The notes under the pieces are model-generated. The model worked only from the letters and a program-made list of their open reading frames with translations, was not told the origin of the DNA and made no database searches. A stretch of DNA of 64,000 nucleotides. It comes from Phylloscopus collybita. Its lineage: Eukaryota > Chordata > Aves > Passeriformes > Phylloscopidae. Shown in pieces: positions 36,465 through 47,791 of this stretch (positions are counted from its first letter, which is position 1; each line of letters begins with the position of its first letter). The stretch lies in assembly GCA_027886175.1 (NCBI GenBank), contig JAJNNQ010000006.1, positions 4,464,001 to 4,528,000 on the forward strand. Direction: 5' to 3'. Position numbers and translations under genes: made by a program.

Positions 36465-37895
36465 AAGATATATCTTTTAATGCTATGGCTAAATAATGGG
36501 ATGGGAAACTGGCATTAATTTTCAAAACACCTCAACAAAATCCTATTTAATGATGATTATCTGAAGAGTATTAAAATCTAAAGATGTAGATGCAATGAAT
36601 TAAAAAAGGATGAGTCCTCAAAACTCACATAATGAATTCCCTTGCTAATGAAGTCTCTTAGGTATCTAAAATACTTATCTCTGGGCATGACTAAAACCTG
36701 CCTGATTCTAAATGTACCTGGACATATGTAGACATTCATGAATTAGATATTCCTGTCTATTTGATGTAGAGCTACAGATAGATTAGAAGACAAAAAACTA
36801 ATTACTCCACTAAATGCACGACTTACGCAACAGGAAGATTTAAGTGATTGGTGTTCCAAGGTACCCTTTTAAATCAAGATCAGAGCCTCTATTTTCAGAG
36901 AAGGATGGACAAAAAAGATGTAGAAAGCTTTCCTCAGGGGAAGAAGAAAATTTTCTACCACAAAGGGTTTTCCCCTTTGGAAAGACTAACCTTGCTCATA
37001 TTATGGCAACCAAGATCTATGCCAGCTTTTCGTTAGTGAGGAGAGCATGATGCACCTACATATAACTGCATGCTAGAGATTTTGAGCTGGGGACTTCAGT
37101 CATAACCTTCTATTCAACATTCCTATTACCTAATTTATAAGAAACAGTCAGTGTTTCCTAAGGGCTATTGTGAGTCACTCAACTCTGTAGACAGGATACA
37201 GAAAATTGAGGGATTTAATTCACTAAGTAAGACATATAAAGTTAAGGCACTGCAACAGCTTTAAAATTGGTGAGGACAGAGAATAGCATTGAACCTTCAT
37301 TCCTGATTAGGCATTTTTCAGATTAAGAAAAATAGAAAAAAACCCTAGATGCAAAATTTTATTTTGCATCAAAAGAAAACCTGCCTAGTAAAAATAGTTT
37401 CATTTTCTTCAATCCAAGTTTATGAGCACAAGAAAAATTATATTAATGGAGGACTAAAAAGAACCTAATTAGTATGCATTTCTAAAATCTCTAAAAGATA
37501 GAAAACACAGAATAAACAACTGTCAATTGCAGTTGTCAAGACTACTTGTACACTAACTGATAAGCTCTCTAACAGGACATTCAAATAATGCATGCATATG
37601 AAAACGAGAGTGACTAAAATAGGCCCTGGTTCAGTGATTACAGAAACTGGTGGCAATAGGACAAGAGGGTGATTTCAGTATTTAAAGGCCATGTGTGTCA
37701 AGTGTCTGCAGAACGACCAGATCTTTCTGCTATATTCTTCAACCTTGTGCTGTTTCCGTATGTTAGCTCTGTAAATTTCAGTGAGCTATGACATATCTTT
37801 CTGGCATTAACAGATTACTTCTCAGTTCATTCACTCTTGTGTAAGAAATAAAGTATATGGACTGTGTCATGCTATGCCAGGAAAAAATACTATAT

Positions 37896-37933
37896 TGTTA
37901 TGTTATGCTATGTTATGTTATGCTATGTTATAT
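37896..37933. repeat. (TTATG)n / GCTATG degenerate pentamer array
   Basis: Alternating TTATG and CTATG words, about seven units, followed by TATATT. Confidence 0.85.
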
Positions 37934-39582
37934 TAATTATTTCTTATATATGTAAGAAAAATATTCAAATAGTTGATGTTCCATAAAAACAGGTTTTTTG
38001 CAGCAAAGAAGCACTCTGAATAAATGTCTGTCCAGATTTGTATCAAAGTGATTTCACACATTTTCTAAGCCCAGTTCCTGATGTCTGTCAGCACTCAGCA
38101 TACAACAGCAAGCAATAAAGCTTACCTGATATAGTGAGAGCAATATGAGGTTCTATTGTTATTATTATTAGTACTGTCATTCTGTGGTGGAGGACTGAAT
38201 GAAGGTGGAATGTGAAGGAATTTGTCTAAATAAAATATATTACCTCTGTATTTGCCAGCAATTTCTTAGAGTTTAAAACAGAGACTAGTGAAGGGCAAAG
38301 TAGTATATTGGATAAAAGATGAAACCAGTATATGAAACACATAAAGGAAAAAGAAGAATACTAAAATTACTGGATTAATGGAGCCAGAGAAAATAAAAAA
38401 AAAGCCAAGAAGTTGTTCATTAACCCATTAAGGGATCTGTATCTTTCCAAACCAAATTGTGCCGTCTATATAAAATTGTGTTATATCAGTTTCATCTTTT
38501 TGTTATTCCATTTTTTTATATCAGTACCTGTGGTGCTATGTTTGCAACCTCTAATCACAAATTCATACTTAAAGAAGGTTTACCTTGAGAATTTATTCCT
38601 AAATCTACTCAGAATGACTGGTGTCTCTCTGGGAACATTGTGTAGGATAATCCAAATTTTCTCTAAAATTGCAAGTTTCTTTCATGGAAAACCATGACAA
38701 TCTCAGAGCCCAGACCAGAGCACATGCAACAAGAAAACAGAAACCAAGTAAGATTTTACAGCACAAGAAAATAAACCCCCATGCGTCACTTTCATTAATA
38801 GTATTACATCCTAGCATGTGTAAGCATAAGTACAGCTACATTCCTTGCATAGTCCCTTTCTTAGAAGAAATTTTTTTGGGTAAATGCAAAAATAAATAAA
38901 TAAAATAATAAGAAAATAATACACCATAATTATTTTCTTCAGAAAATAAATTTATCCAAAACGGCTGTAACAAACCTGTCCCTACAAGTGGGGTTTTTTG
39001 GGTAATATACAATTTCACTGATAAAAAATAATAAGTCATTACCAGCTTATTGTATAAGGATTTGGCATTACCTGTTCAATCACATAACTACCCAGGAGAG
39101 TTTCAACAAGGACAGACATTTCTTGCAGGAAAAAAGATGCAATTTTGAAGATTAAATATATATTTAGTATTTTATATAGATTTAATATAATTTGTCTCCT
39201 TAAAAATACATCTTTCTGTTTCTGTCCATAGTGTCAAAGAAAATCACTTCCAAATGATTGCACTTTAAAAGTACTATATACATACTGAACATTTAAAATA
39301 ATTGTAACTTAAAGTGACTTGCTAAAATTATCCCTGAAAATGGATGCCAGAGACAAGTGGAACAGAAGAAAAGAAAAACATCCTTGACAACTAATTTCTC
39401 CTTTGTATTTTCAGTTCTTTTTTTTTTTTTTTTTTTTTTTGCTTCATTTTTAGCCTTCCTTTCAGTAAAACTGAAGCTTTTAATTCAAAAGGACCTAATT
39501 TTCATGATATATTGGAATGAATTATCTGAACTAGAACAAGTTCCTGAATCAATTCTTAATCTTTAATATGCATGCAGAAGAT

Positions 39583-40079
39583 CACGGATTTTATTTTCAT
39601 ATGACTTGGAAGGGACCTCAAAGACCATCTAGTTCCAACCTCTCTGCCATGGGTAGGGACACCTTTCACTTGACCAGGTTGCTCAAAGACCCATTCAACC
39701 TGGCCTTGAACACTGTCAGGGATGGAACATCCATAACGTCTGTGGGCAACCTGTTCCAGTGCCTCACCACAGTCAGAAACAAAATTTCCTCCTAATGTCC
39801 AGGATAAACCTACTGTCTTTTTCAGTTTCAAGCCATTCATCCCTGTCTTGTCACTACATGCTCTTAGTCTCTCTCTTTCTTGCTCATAGCCTCCTTTTCC
39901 TCTCATCTCTCTCCAGCTTTCTCACTGGCTCACTTCAGGTACTGGAAGGTTGCAATTAGGTCACACAGAATCTCTTCTCCAGGCTGAACAAACCTAAATC
40001 TCTCAGCCATTCCATACAGGAGAGTCCAGGAAAATACTGGCTTTCTTGACTGTGAGCGCCCATTGCCGGCTCATGTCCA
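39583..40079 (-). mobile_element. CR1 LINE fragment with internal deletion
   Basis: A minus-strand CR1. Its degenerate 3' end is at the left ('ACTTGGAAGGGACCTCAAAG' near 39604), followed by the antisense 3' UTR to about 40018. Read on the minus strand, the right end translates as 'DMSRQWALTVKKASIF' and then directly as 'LDSPVWNG', which corresponds to the 'LSYEE' region. This means about 150 bp of ORF2 C-terminus between the 'QKA' and 'LSYEE' positions are missing. The element stops at about 40079 in the text equivalent to 'GGACATGAGCC'. At that point it abuts a short sense-oriented CR1 terminal word. Confidence 0.85.
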
Positions 40080-40096
40080 TTCTATGACTCTGTGAT
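40078..40096 (+). mobile_element. CR1 terminal-repeat word in opposite orientation
   Basis: 'CATTCTATGACTCTGTGAT' is the sense-strand CR1 3' terminal repeat text. It sits exactly at the 5' end of the minus-strand CR1. It is only 19 bp, so it may be coincidence or the trace of a template switch. Confidence 0.45.
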
Positions 40097-40905
40097 GAAA
40101 TAATATATATCTGGGTGTAGGGGTTTTTTTTCTTCTTCCGATTGTTAAATAGGAAGAAATCTTTATTCTCTTGTTTTGACATCAAAGTTATTTGCACAGG
40201 AGCTAATCATTATGTCACAAATATTATATCAGATAGTGAATAAATAAGATGACATCTGTTAGCTTTTGGGACCATCTGCTAGACTGGGGAATTATGGATG
40301 TGTTGTTAAATTTAAATTATATTAATTGAAAGCACAATAGGAGGGTGTAATAGGCAGTATAAGAGACTAGTGCTCTCTGACTTCTCATGAAAAGCAGGAA
40401 GGGTGGCTGTAGTCAAGAGAATGGTTACAACAACATAAAAGAGAGGTTATATTTGTGAAGAACAGAAAAATTATTTTAATAAACGGGAAACAATGAAACA
40501 GCATTTACATGGCCATGGTTATTGGATTAAGTATACATTTGAAGAAACCCATTTAAGAAGGCATTTATGCACATGCCACACTAGAAATAAACAGTTAAAT
40601 GTCAGGCAAATTACCAAAATATGAGAGGATTTCAAGAAATTGAAACTTTGAAGCACAGACTTTTCCTTTACTCTTCATTCTCAGAGTCAGACACTTTGAC
40701 TTGTGTTAGGAGCATATGATGATAGAATTATGTAATAAGTCGATATTATTAAAGGTAAACATATCAGACAGATATGTTGTATGTGGGCACAATCTGAATG
40801 TATAAGCACAATCTGAAAGTGACAATCAGTGTTAGAGGTAGAATATGCAAAAATATTCAAGGGAGATACTGCTGCAATGTCAGGTTATATATGAATATAT
40901 GTACA

Positions 40906-40933
40906 ACATAATACATAATATTATGTATTATGT
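40906..40933. repeat. 28-bp perfect palindrome
   Basis: ACATAATACATAAT followed immediately by its reverse complement ATTATGTATTATGT, with no loop. Imperfect complementarity continues outward for several bases on both sides (TATATGTAC / GTATATATT). Confidence 0.92.
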
Positions 40934-41511
40934 ATTGTATATATTCACATGCGCTCTGTGTCTGAGCTTGAAGCACATCCATCTTACATGTTTTGAACAG
41001 ACACAAATAAAAAGTTCTTAGGATGACTTATGATGCTGATTTTATTCCTATTCCTAAATTCACAGAAGTTTATCCAAATAGCAAATTGTCAATTGTTGAG
41101 CAACTGAAAGGCTGGCTAGTTATCTAAGAAACATTTAAGTAATCTTCCTTTATTTTCTGCTCCTTTGGAAGGTATGCACATTGAGTATTTTCACTGCTTC
41201 AATTTAGGCTTTGCTAGAGATTTAAGACCATCTATGGATTTTGCAAACCATGTTTTTCTATAATCTCTCTCTCATACCTCATACAGAGTCTCATATGTTT
41301 TTCCCCCATACTTCTTTGCTGCTTCAGGCAATTAAATCAGTTTATTCCATTTTTATTCTTTCCAACTTCATTTTCCCTTATATCCTCCTGCAGAATAAAT
41401 TACATTTATGACTTTACCTCAGCTCTTCTAACTTAAGATACCTCTTTCCACATTTACTTCTACGGAACCTATTGAACAGTTGACTCTTCCTCCCTGTAGA
41501 ATGTAGAAATG

Positions 41512-41574
41512 AAAAAAAAAAAAAAAACCCACAACAAAACAAACAAAAAACCAACCAACCAACCAAAACACAAA

Positions 41575-41617
<43 letters not shown>

Positions 41618-41645
41618 ATATCAACCAACCAAAAAAAAAAAAACC
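41512..41645. repeat. A/C-rich tract with (AAAT)12 core
   Basis: Poly(A), then ACC and CCAA units, then about twelve uninterrupted AAAT tetramers at about 41572-41620, then CCAA units and poly(A) again. The arrangement is roughly symmetrical around the tetramer core. The minus-strand frame at 41428-41628 is a translation of this tract. Confidence 0.92.
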
Positions 41646-43650
41646 AGCTAGAAAGAACTACTTTTGAGAAAAAGAAGGTTAAAATAATTGTTAAAACATC
41701 ATCTCAGTCATTGTCTTGAATTTCATTTCATCCACGCTTTCCTCAGTCAGACATTGTCAAATCCATTTGCAGATTCCTCATAGCAGAATAGCAGTATTCC
41801 TCCCTCTTTTGAAGCCATTCTAACACTCTGGAAGTGTCCTGTAAATAGTTATAAAAGATATTTGGAATATAATGCATTTCAATTAGATTCCTATGCATTG
41901 ATTAATGTTGTAGCCAGAAGCTGAGGTAAGATAAGATTCAACCCATACTCCAGTTTACTGAGACCTAGACTGGTGAATTAACTTTATTTGTTTCATTGTG
42001 ATTAAATCAGGGAATGGATCTCACAGTTTTTATTTTAATTTTGTTTTTACTTTTCAGATAATCTAATGAAAAAACATTCATAATAAAAGGTAATTGACAG
42101 GAAAGAAACCTGAATAGTTTCAACTATGCTCCACTAATTAATTTAATTTCTGCCTAAATGGAACTTATCAAATAGATTTTTTTTTTTTTAAAACAGATGA
42201 CAGAATTATCTTTGGGGGAAAAAAAAAGAGACATTTTTGTATGATTTTTCCTTTATTGAAAGTTTTGCTAGAAGTATTCACATCTAGATTTAGCCCTAAT
42301 ATAGAGCATTAAAAAAAAATTAAAAATGAAACAATATTTTATCTCTCATGTCTCAATTATTCTCAATTATTCCTATTATCCAGAAGTTTTCTCAACATTA
42401 CAATTTCTGTATATCTTCCGTATACAAAATGTGTCATACTGCACTAGATGCTACTGCTAAACAGACACTCTAGTTTTAAAGTCACTTGAGATAACTTCCA
42501 ATTGTACATCCCAAGGAAATTTACAGTAACAACAAAGCAGTGTAAGAGTAGATCCTCTTGTCTTTGTATTTACTTATGAATCTTCTTGGAAAACATTAGG
42601 AAAGAACACAGTTAAATAATTCTATGTGTTCTGTGTTCTTCAAAACATCTCTCATTTTAAAAATATCTTTTGTATTTCAACAAGATCTTGTTTTTAGAAA
42701 TTCTGGCTGATCCCAAGCCTATCATGAAATATGGCCAGCTTATAGATAGTGACAACAGTAGAGAAGGATGAGGTATGAATTATTATATGCTTAATCCTAC
42801 TAATATTACTACTAATAATAATATAACTGAACAATATACTTTCTATCAGCCTGGGTAACTAGCATCCAGAACATCTTTACAGCTTTTACAATTAATAAAA
42901 ACATCCAGAGGCAAAAGCAAAACAAAGCATATCTTCAGCCATCAGTATTATACGAACCATGCTGAGAAGCCTGCAGGCTAGGATAAAAAAAAAACTTGAC
43001 ATACACAAAAAAAGGTAGAAACAGCTACTGTACTAACGTACTGAGGAATTAATGAGAAGTAATTCTAAATCACAATTGTACTCCTAAATGGAATATACAT
43101 TACATTGTAAATCTGTCCTAGGTTTTTAATTTCTAAGCTAGACAAAAAGTGGGTAAAACACATCCCAGCTTTTAAGAATATGAGTTTATTTGGGACTTTT
43201 TTGTTAAATAATACATTAAAGATTAAGCTGTGTCGTCATTGGCAAATGTATGTTTTATTGATAGAACAAAAGTTAAGACTTGGGTTAAGAACAAGCAGAA
43301 GACATCTCTCAGCATTCCTGCTGCATCACATCAGTATTGTTTCTTGATTCCTTAACCTTTCAGTTCTCACTTTCGGTGGTGAAACATTAAATCCCTATAT
43401 GTTTCTGGTATCCCATCAATATTTTTCACTCTCCATAGGAAACCTTCAATGACTGAGCTTCACGGGGTTTTCCATTATGAAATTTCCATTTCCAGTATAT
43501 TCCAAACCCATAGCTTAACTACAGGAAGTTATTGTGGGTTTTCAAAATATAATTCACTCCTGATCCACTGAAAAAGAGGCTGTTTACAGCTTAAATATAG
43601 TTAGGTACTAAGCAAGGAGATTAGGAGAATTGTGCTTTTTGAGAGCAAAA

Positions 43651-43713
43651 GTGTTTTGGTTTTTTGGGTTGTTTGTTTGTTTGTTGGTTTGGTTTGTTTT
43701 GGTTTGGTTTTTA
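43651..43713. repeat. T/G-rich tract with (TTTG)n
   Basis: T runs, GGGTTG, a short TTTG array and GGTTT repeats. It is the inverse-strand form of the A/C-rich class. Confidence 0.88.
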
Positions 43714-45330
43714 TTATTCTTCTTCCATAAAGTTTGTAAGAGAAGCATGATGTTTCCTTTATCAAACATGAAAAGTGAATGTACTCTCTGATTCTAACTT
43801 CCCAACTTCTTCCAAAATAATAGGACTGACAATTCACTCATTGTTCTATGAATGAGTTTCATCCAGATTCCTAGTAGTTCCTCATCATAAAAAAGATTTC
43901 AAAATCCTTTCAGGCCTGGATTCATCTTCCATCTGCTAAATATAACCCTTTCCTCAAAAGAGATCTAGAAGATTTTAGTTGAATTACCAAAAAATATTTA
44001 GACTATATTTAAGTGTAGCTAAGTGAAAGGGTGAATGCTTACACTTATGTGCAAGAAAGACCATGAAGACTACCAAGAAAAGAAGAAACTGAAAAAGAAA
44101 GACCAATGATTAATGTGTTTGGGAGGACCTTTTACTACATGGCAATACACCATCATTGAATGGTGCATTTTGTAACTCTACATATTAGCAGTTCTGCCTG
44201 AAAACATTATGAATATCCTGCATTTGTTATCACAGTGCCAAGCCAACTGTATATGTCTTCAGGAAGTGTCTATCAGCACTTGCAGGGAGGTGATCACCTA
44301 AAAAAATTAAAGTCAGTTGAGTTTCTTCCCAAGAAAACCAATACATCAAAAATTTTAATGCCAGGATGCACAATATCAGTGAGTCACAGCATCCACCCTG
44401 AAAGAATCCTTTCTTTAAAGGTACAGAATGCATTTACTATGGTCTAATTTTTCTCCATCAGTATTTTGACAGCACTAAAAGTTGCAGGTCTATGCCATTA
44501 AAGCAAGTGAGATGGGAATATTCTATACTTAGTTCATTGTCAAGGTTTTATGACTATAACAAATTAATTTCTGGCTAGTTCTCTGAATTAGGTGAATATC
44601 ACAGAAAAAACATATTCTTTTTTCCCATAAATCCAAATGGTAAAAGATAAATAATGAGGTCCATGAATCAGGAAAGGATTTAGCAATTTTAATTTATTGT
44701 GACTGAAAAGTGACAATTAGAAATTTAGGCATAAAATGCAGAAAGGGTCATTTTCGTATTATATGCAGCCATCACATTTTGAAAACATCTGTAATAGTGT
44801 TTGCAATAATAATAAATTCTAAGGGCTCCCATCCTCATGTGGTATTCTGTGAGACAAGTGTATAAAACCAGTTTGAAATGGAAAATGTTCAATCTAATTT
44901 TTTCCCCAGGGTTTCTCCACTGTTTGATTAGAGAATGACTGCATTCAAACACATTACCATTCTGTCAGCAGCGCTCACAGACTTGTACTTTCACTGCATG
45001 ATAAATGAAGTTTACACAGTTTTTGTTGTGCAAGGATAGAGTCTAGTGATGCAGAGATGCACATGTGATTTTTAAGTGTCTGATTTGGTTAATCATTAAA
45101 CATTACATAGTCTTAAACTTTCAGGAATTCTGTGCAAACATGGAAATCAGGTGGGAATGATCCCTAGGGTGTTGCACATCACCCTAGTACTATGGAAGTA
45201 GAGAAAACATACCAGCTTCTACCACCAATGATCTGTCTGTCTGACAGAATTTTTTTCTCAGTTATGCTTGTTAAAGAATTATATATAAAATTAATCCAGC
45301 GTTTAAACAGGTTTATTTGTTGACACAGTG

Positions 45331-46350
45331 AGAGAACCACAAAATACACTGAGTTGGAAGGGACCCACAAGTATCATTGAGTCTAACTCCTGGCCCTGCA
45401 CTGAACACCCATGTGCCCAAGGGCATTTTCTAAATGCTTCTTGAGCTCTGTCATGTTGTATCCCTCTGGCATTGGTCTCCCCCGTGAAACCCTACCTGCC
45501 CCCTGACTCTGACCTATGGCCTTTGACCAGGCAACCCCGCCCCCTACCCTGAGAGAGATAAAAACCCCTGCTCCCTCATGCTCCTCCTCTTGGCCCCTGC
45601 GATCCCTTCTTGGAATAAACCTTGGAATACATCCTGAGGTAAAAGCCTCTTTTGGATTTCCTTCCCTATCCTGAAGACTTCCTTGCCCAAGACTCCCCAA
45701 ATGTGAGCTAGCAGCAGGCCAGAGGGGTGGAGGGGAGGAGAAAACTTCACTGTCAGGCTTGGTGCTGTGACCACTGCCCTTGGGAGGCTGTTCCAGTGCA
45801 CAACCACCCGATGGGTGTAGAACATTTTTCTAATATCCAGCCTTCTAATATCCTAAGAACTGACTCAGCTTCATGTCTTTTGCTTTGGGTCCTGTCACTA
45901 TCACCACAGAGCAGAGATCAGTGCCCCTCCTCTTCCCCTCATGAGGAAGTTGTAACTGCATTGGGGTCTTCCCTCAGTCTCCTCCAGGCTGAACAGACCC
46001 AGTGACCTCAGTGGCTCCTCACAGGGCTTCCCCTCAAGGCCCTTCACCATGTCCATTGTCCTCCTTTGGATGCTCTCTAATAGTTTAATGTCTTTCTTAT
46101 ATTTTGGCACCCAGCACTGCGCACAGGACTGGAGGTGAGGCCCCCCCAGCTCAGAGCAGAGCAGGAAAATCCCCTCCCTTGCTGGGCTGGTGATGCTGGG
46201 CCTGATGTGCCCCAGGACAAGGTTGGCTCTCCTGGCTGCCAGGGCTCTGCTGACTCCTGTTCAAACTGCCATCGACCAGGAACCCCAGGTCCCTTTCCAT
46301 GGCACTGCCCCCAGCCTCTCATTTCCCAGTCTGTGCATACATCATACATA
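45331..46350 (-). mobile_element. CR1-J-like LINE with an LTR inserted
   Basis: A minus-strand CR1 of the type whose 3' end reads 'GAGTTGGAAGGGACCCACAA' at about 45351. The left part (45331-45453) is the antisense 3' end. A 296-bp LTR interrupts it (45454-45749). The right part (45756-46350) resumes with 'GGCTTGGTGCTGTGACCACT' and runs through the antisense 3' UTR and ORF2 C-terminus ('AGCACTGCGCACAGGACTGG' near 46112) to about 46350 near 'CAGTCTGTGCATACATC'. Removing the LTR and one copy of its target duplication restores a continuous CR1 text. No intact ORF remains. Frames at 45383-46377 on both strands are remnants or shadows. Confidence 0.9.
45454..45749 (+). mobile_element. Solo LTR with 6-bp target duplication, nested in CR1
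   Basis: A 296-bp unit beginning TGTTGTATCC and ending GAAAACTTCA, so with TG...CA ends. It is flanked by perfect 6-bp direct repeats CTGTCA at 45448-45453 and 45750-45755. On the plus strand it has a TATA-like GATAAAAA at 45557-45564 and AATAAA at 45614-45619, in the expected order. It is GC-richer than its surroundings. A 6-bp duplication is typical of the ERVK-like (alpha/beta-retrovirus-like) LTR class in birds. No internal retroviral sequence is present, which is the usual outcome of LTR-LTR recombination. Because it splits a CR1, it inserted later than that CR1. Confidence 0.88.
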
Positions 46351-47013
46351 CATTCCCCTTACAGTGTAGCTTGGTAAGCATATGCTAAATGTGTAGAAAT
46401 TAAATGTTTACTTTGGGGTTTCTCTTTACACAGACTTCAGAATGGTTCATCCATTCTATAAATTGATAGATCAATTTAATGTTATTTACAGAAGGTCTAC
46501 CTCACTGTGAAGGAATATAGAAAGCTGGTCTTCTCAGCTTGTTTTTTCGTTTGTGGGTTTTTTTTTTTTTTAGTGGAATATTAAAGATGACTTGTTCACA
46601 ATATAAAAGGAAAAAAAAAAAATAGGCTCTTCCATTTTCCAGGTAAGAAACACAATCAGTCAAAAACTGAACACTGACATTAGAAATGATTACATGAGTT
46701 ACCATTCAGCACTGTAGTGAAAGATTACATCAGACTATACATTCTCCATTTCATCTAACTTCTTTCAAGGATGAAAGTGTTTCCAAGCATTTTACTTTGA
46801 CTCAAGGTAGCCATGGCTTGACATCTGCAGGTCTTTTGGTTTAGGAAAAATTTCAGGCTAGATGATCCCAATAGTCCCTCCTTGCATTAAAATATAAGGA
46901 TACAAACAACTGGGGAGGGGGTGGGGGGTGGCAAAAGAGAGAGAGAAGATCTTCATACTTTACTTTAAGTGATGAGCTAGAATTAACTACAATGGACAGT
47001 AGAAATAACTGTG
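46351..47013. other. Unique DNA with homopolymers and a possible CR1 tail
   Basis: It contains a T run (about 46557-46572), an A run (about 46611-46622), and a G-rich patch at 46911-46930 (runs of 4, 5 and 6 G) followed by GA repeats. At 46853-46900 the text 'AGGCTAGATGATCCCAATAG' resembles a sense CR1 3' end, but too little is left to be sure. Confidence 0.45.
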
Positions 47014-47786
47014 TGTCTTGGTTTGGAAAGACAGCTATCTGACAGGGAAAGCTGGAATTTCTCTTAGAATGGGGAATGTAGACTCCTCACTTCCGCTTAA
47101 ATTATAATTTTACAGTTAAGGGCTTTCAGGCAAAGATTTGAGAATAGGAATAACAGTTCTTTACTAGGAATACTAACAATACAAATGTAGTAGAAAGACA
47201 GAACTACTCAACCACACTAGCAAACAAACAATTTTGGAAAATCTTGACAGAGTCAGAGCTACAACCTGACACCCTGTTGGTCAGGGTGTTGGAAGCAGTC
47301 CAAAAAGTGAGTCTTCTTGGAGTGGCAGAGGTGGTTCTGGTGGAGTAGAGATCATCCCGTAGAACAAGAGTCCAGTGGTGGTGAGAAGGGGTCCAGTGGT
47401 GGTGAGAAAGGGGTCCAGTCTTCCTCCAGGAATCAGGTGAACCTGGATGCCTTCTCATTCTTGTGGCTCAGTTTTATCCAGGTAGGAAGGGTTGGCTCTC
47501 CCCACTGGGTGGAGCATCTCACAATAGGATGATGTAATGTGGAATGTACTGCTTTGGGGAGGGTTTAGTTTGGGGATGTGTTAGTTTGGGGAGGTGTTAA
47601 TGGCCCATTAGCAGACAACTATCTCCCTGGAGGGAAGACAGATGTGGTGAAACAGATAAGAAACAATGCCCTACAGTTGGCCCATTGACAAAAGGCAACC
47701 GCCCTACTCCTCCCAGAGTAAAGAAGAACAGTGCTTTCAGGAGATGAAAATAGAATACACATTTTTGTTTTCTATAACTCAGGACA
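47014..47786 (-). mobile_element. Songbird-type solo LTR with 5-bp target duplication
   Basis: A 773-bp unit. Its left end is 'TGTCTTGGTTTGGAAAGACA' and its right end is 'AACTCAGGACA', so the ends are inverted and TG...CA-like. It is flanked by exact 5-bp direct repeats CTGTG at 47009-47013 and 47787-47791. A 5-bp duplication fits an ERVL-like class. The regulatory signals suggest transcription on the minus strand: GGATAAAACTG complementary to about 47468-47478, then AGTAAA complementary to about 47162-47167 as a polyadenylation-like signal. It contains a duplicated unit of about 21-22 bp (47371-47413), a perfect hairpin at about 47268-47288 (ACACCCTG and CAGGGTGT around TTGGT), and repeated TTTGGGGA words at about 47550-47600. 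No internal retroviral genes are present. The left-end text is one I recognise from songbird LTRs. Confidence 0.85.
47371..47413. repeat. Tandem duplication inside the LTR
   Basis: The unit TCCAGTGGTGGTGAGAAGG plus G occurs at 47371-47391 and again at 47392-47413 with one extra A, followed by a partial third TCCAGT. Confidence 0.9.
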
Positions 47787-47791
47787 CTGTG

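Larger units (their letters stand above)
35832..39582. other. Unique AT-rich non-coding DNA
   Basis: No gene or transposon was seen. Simple repeats inside are (TA)n at 36435-36461, a TTATG-type pentamer patch at about 37896-37933, and a 23-base T run at about 39418-39440. Confidence 0.5.
40097..45330. other. Unique AT-rich non-coding DNA
   Basis: No gene or transposon was recognised. It contains the 28-bp palindrome at 40906-40933, a short tandem duplication GCACAATCTGAA at 40787-40818, and the A/C- and T/G-rich tracts listed separately. The stretch 44740-45010 is of more balanced composition. Confidence 0.5.

Noticed and set aside
41512..41645. CRISPR-like or satellite array
   Set aside because: The repeated units are 4 bases long with no spacers; it is a simple repeat.
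45454..45749. GC-rich block as a promoter or CpG island of a host gene
   Set aside because: The TG...CA ends and 6-bp target duplication show it is an LTR inserted in a CR1.
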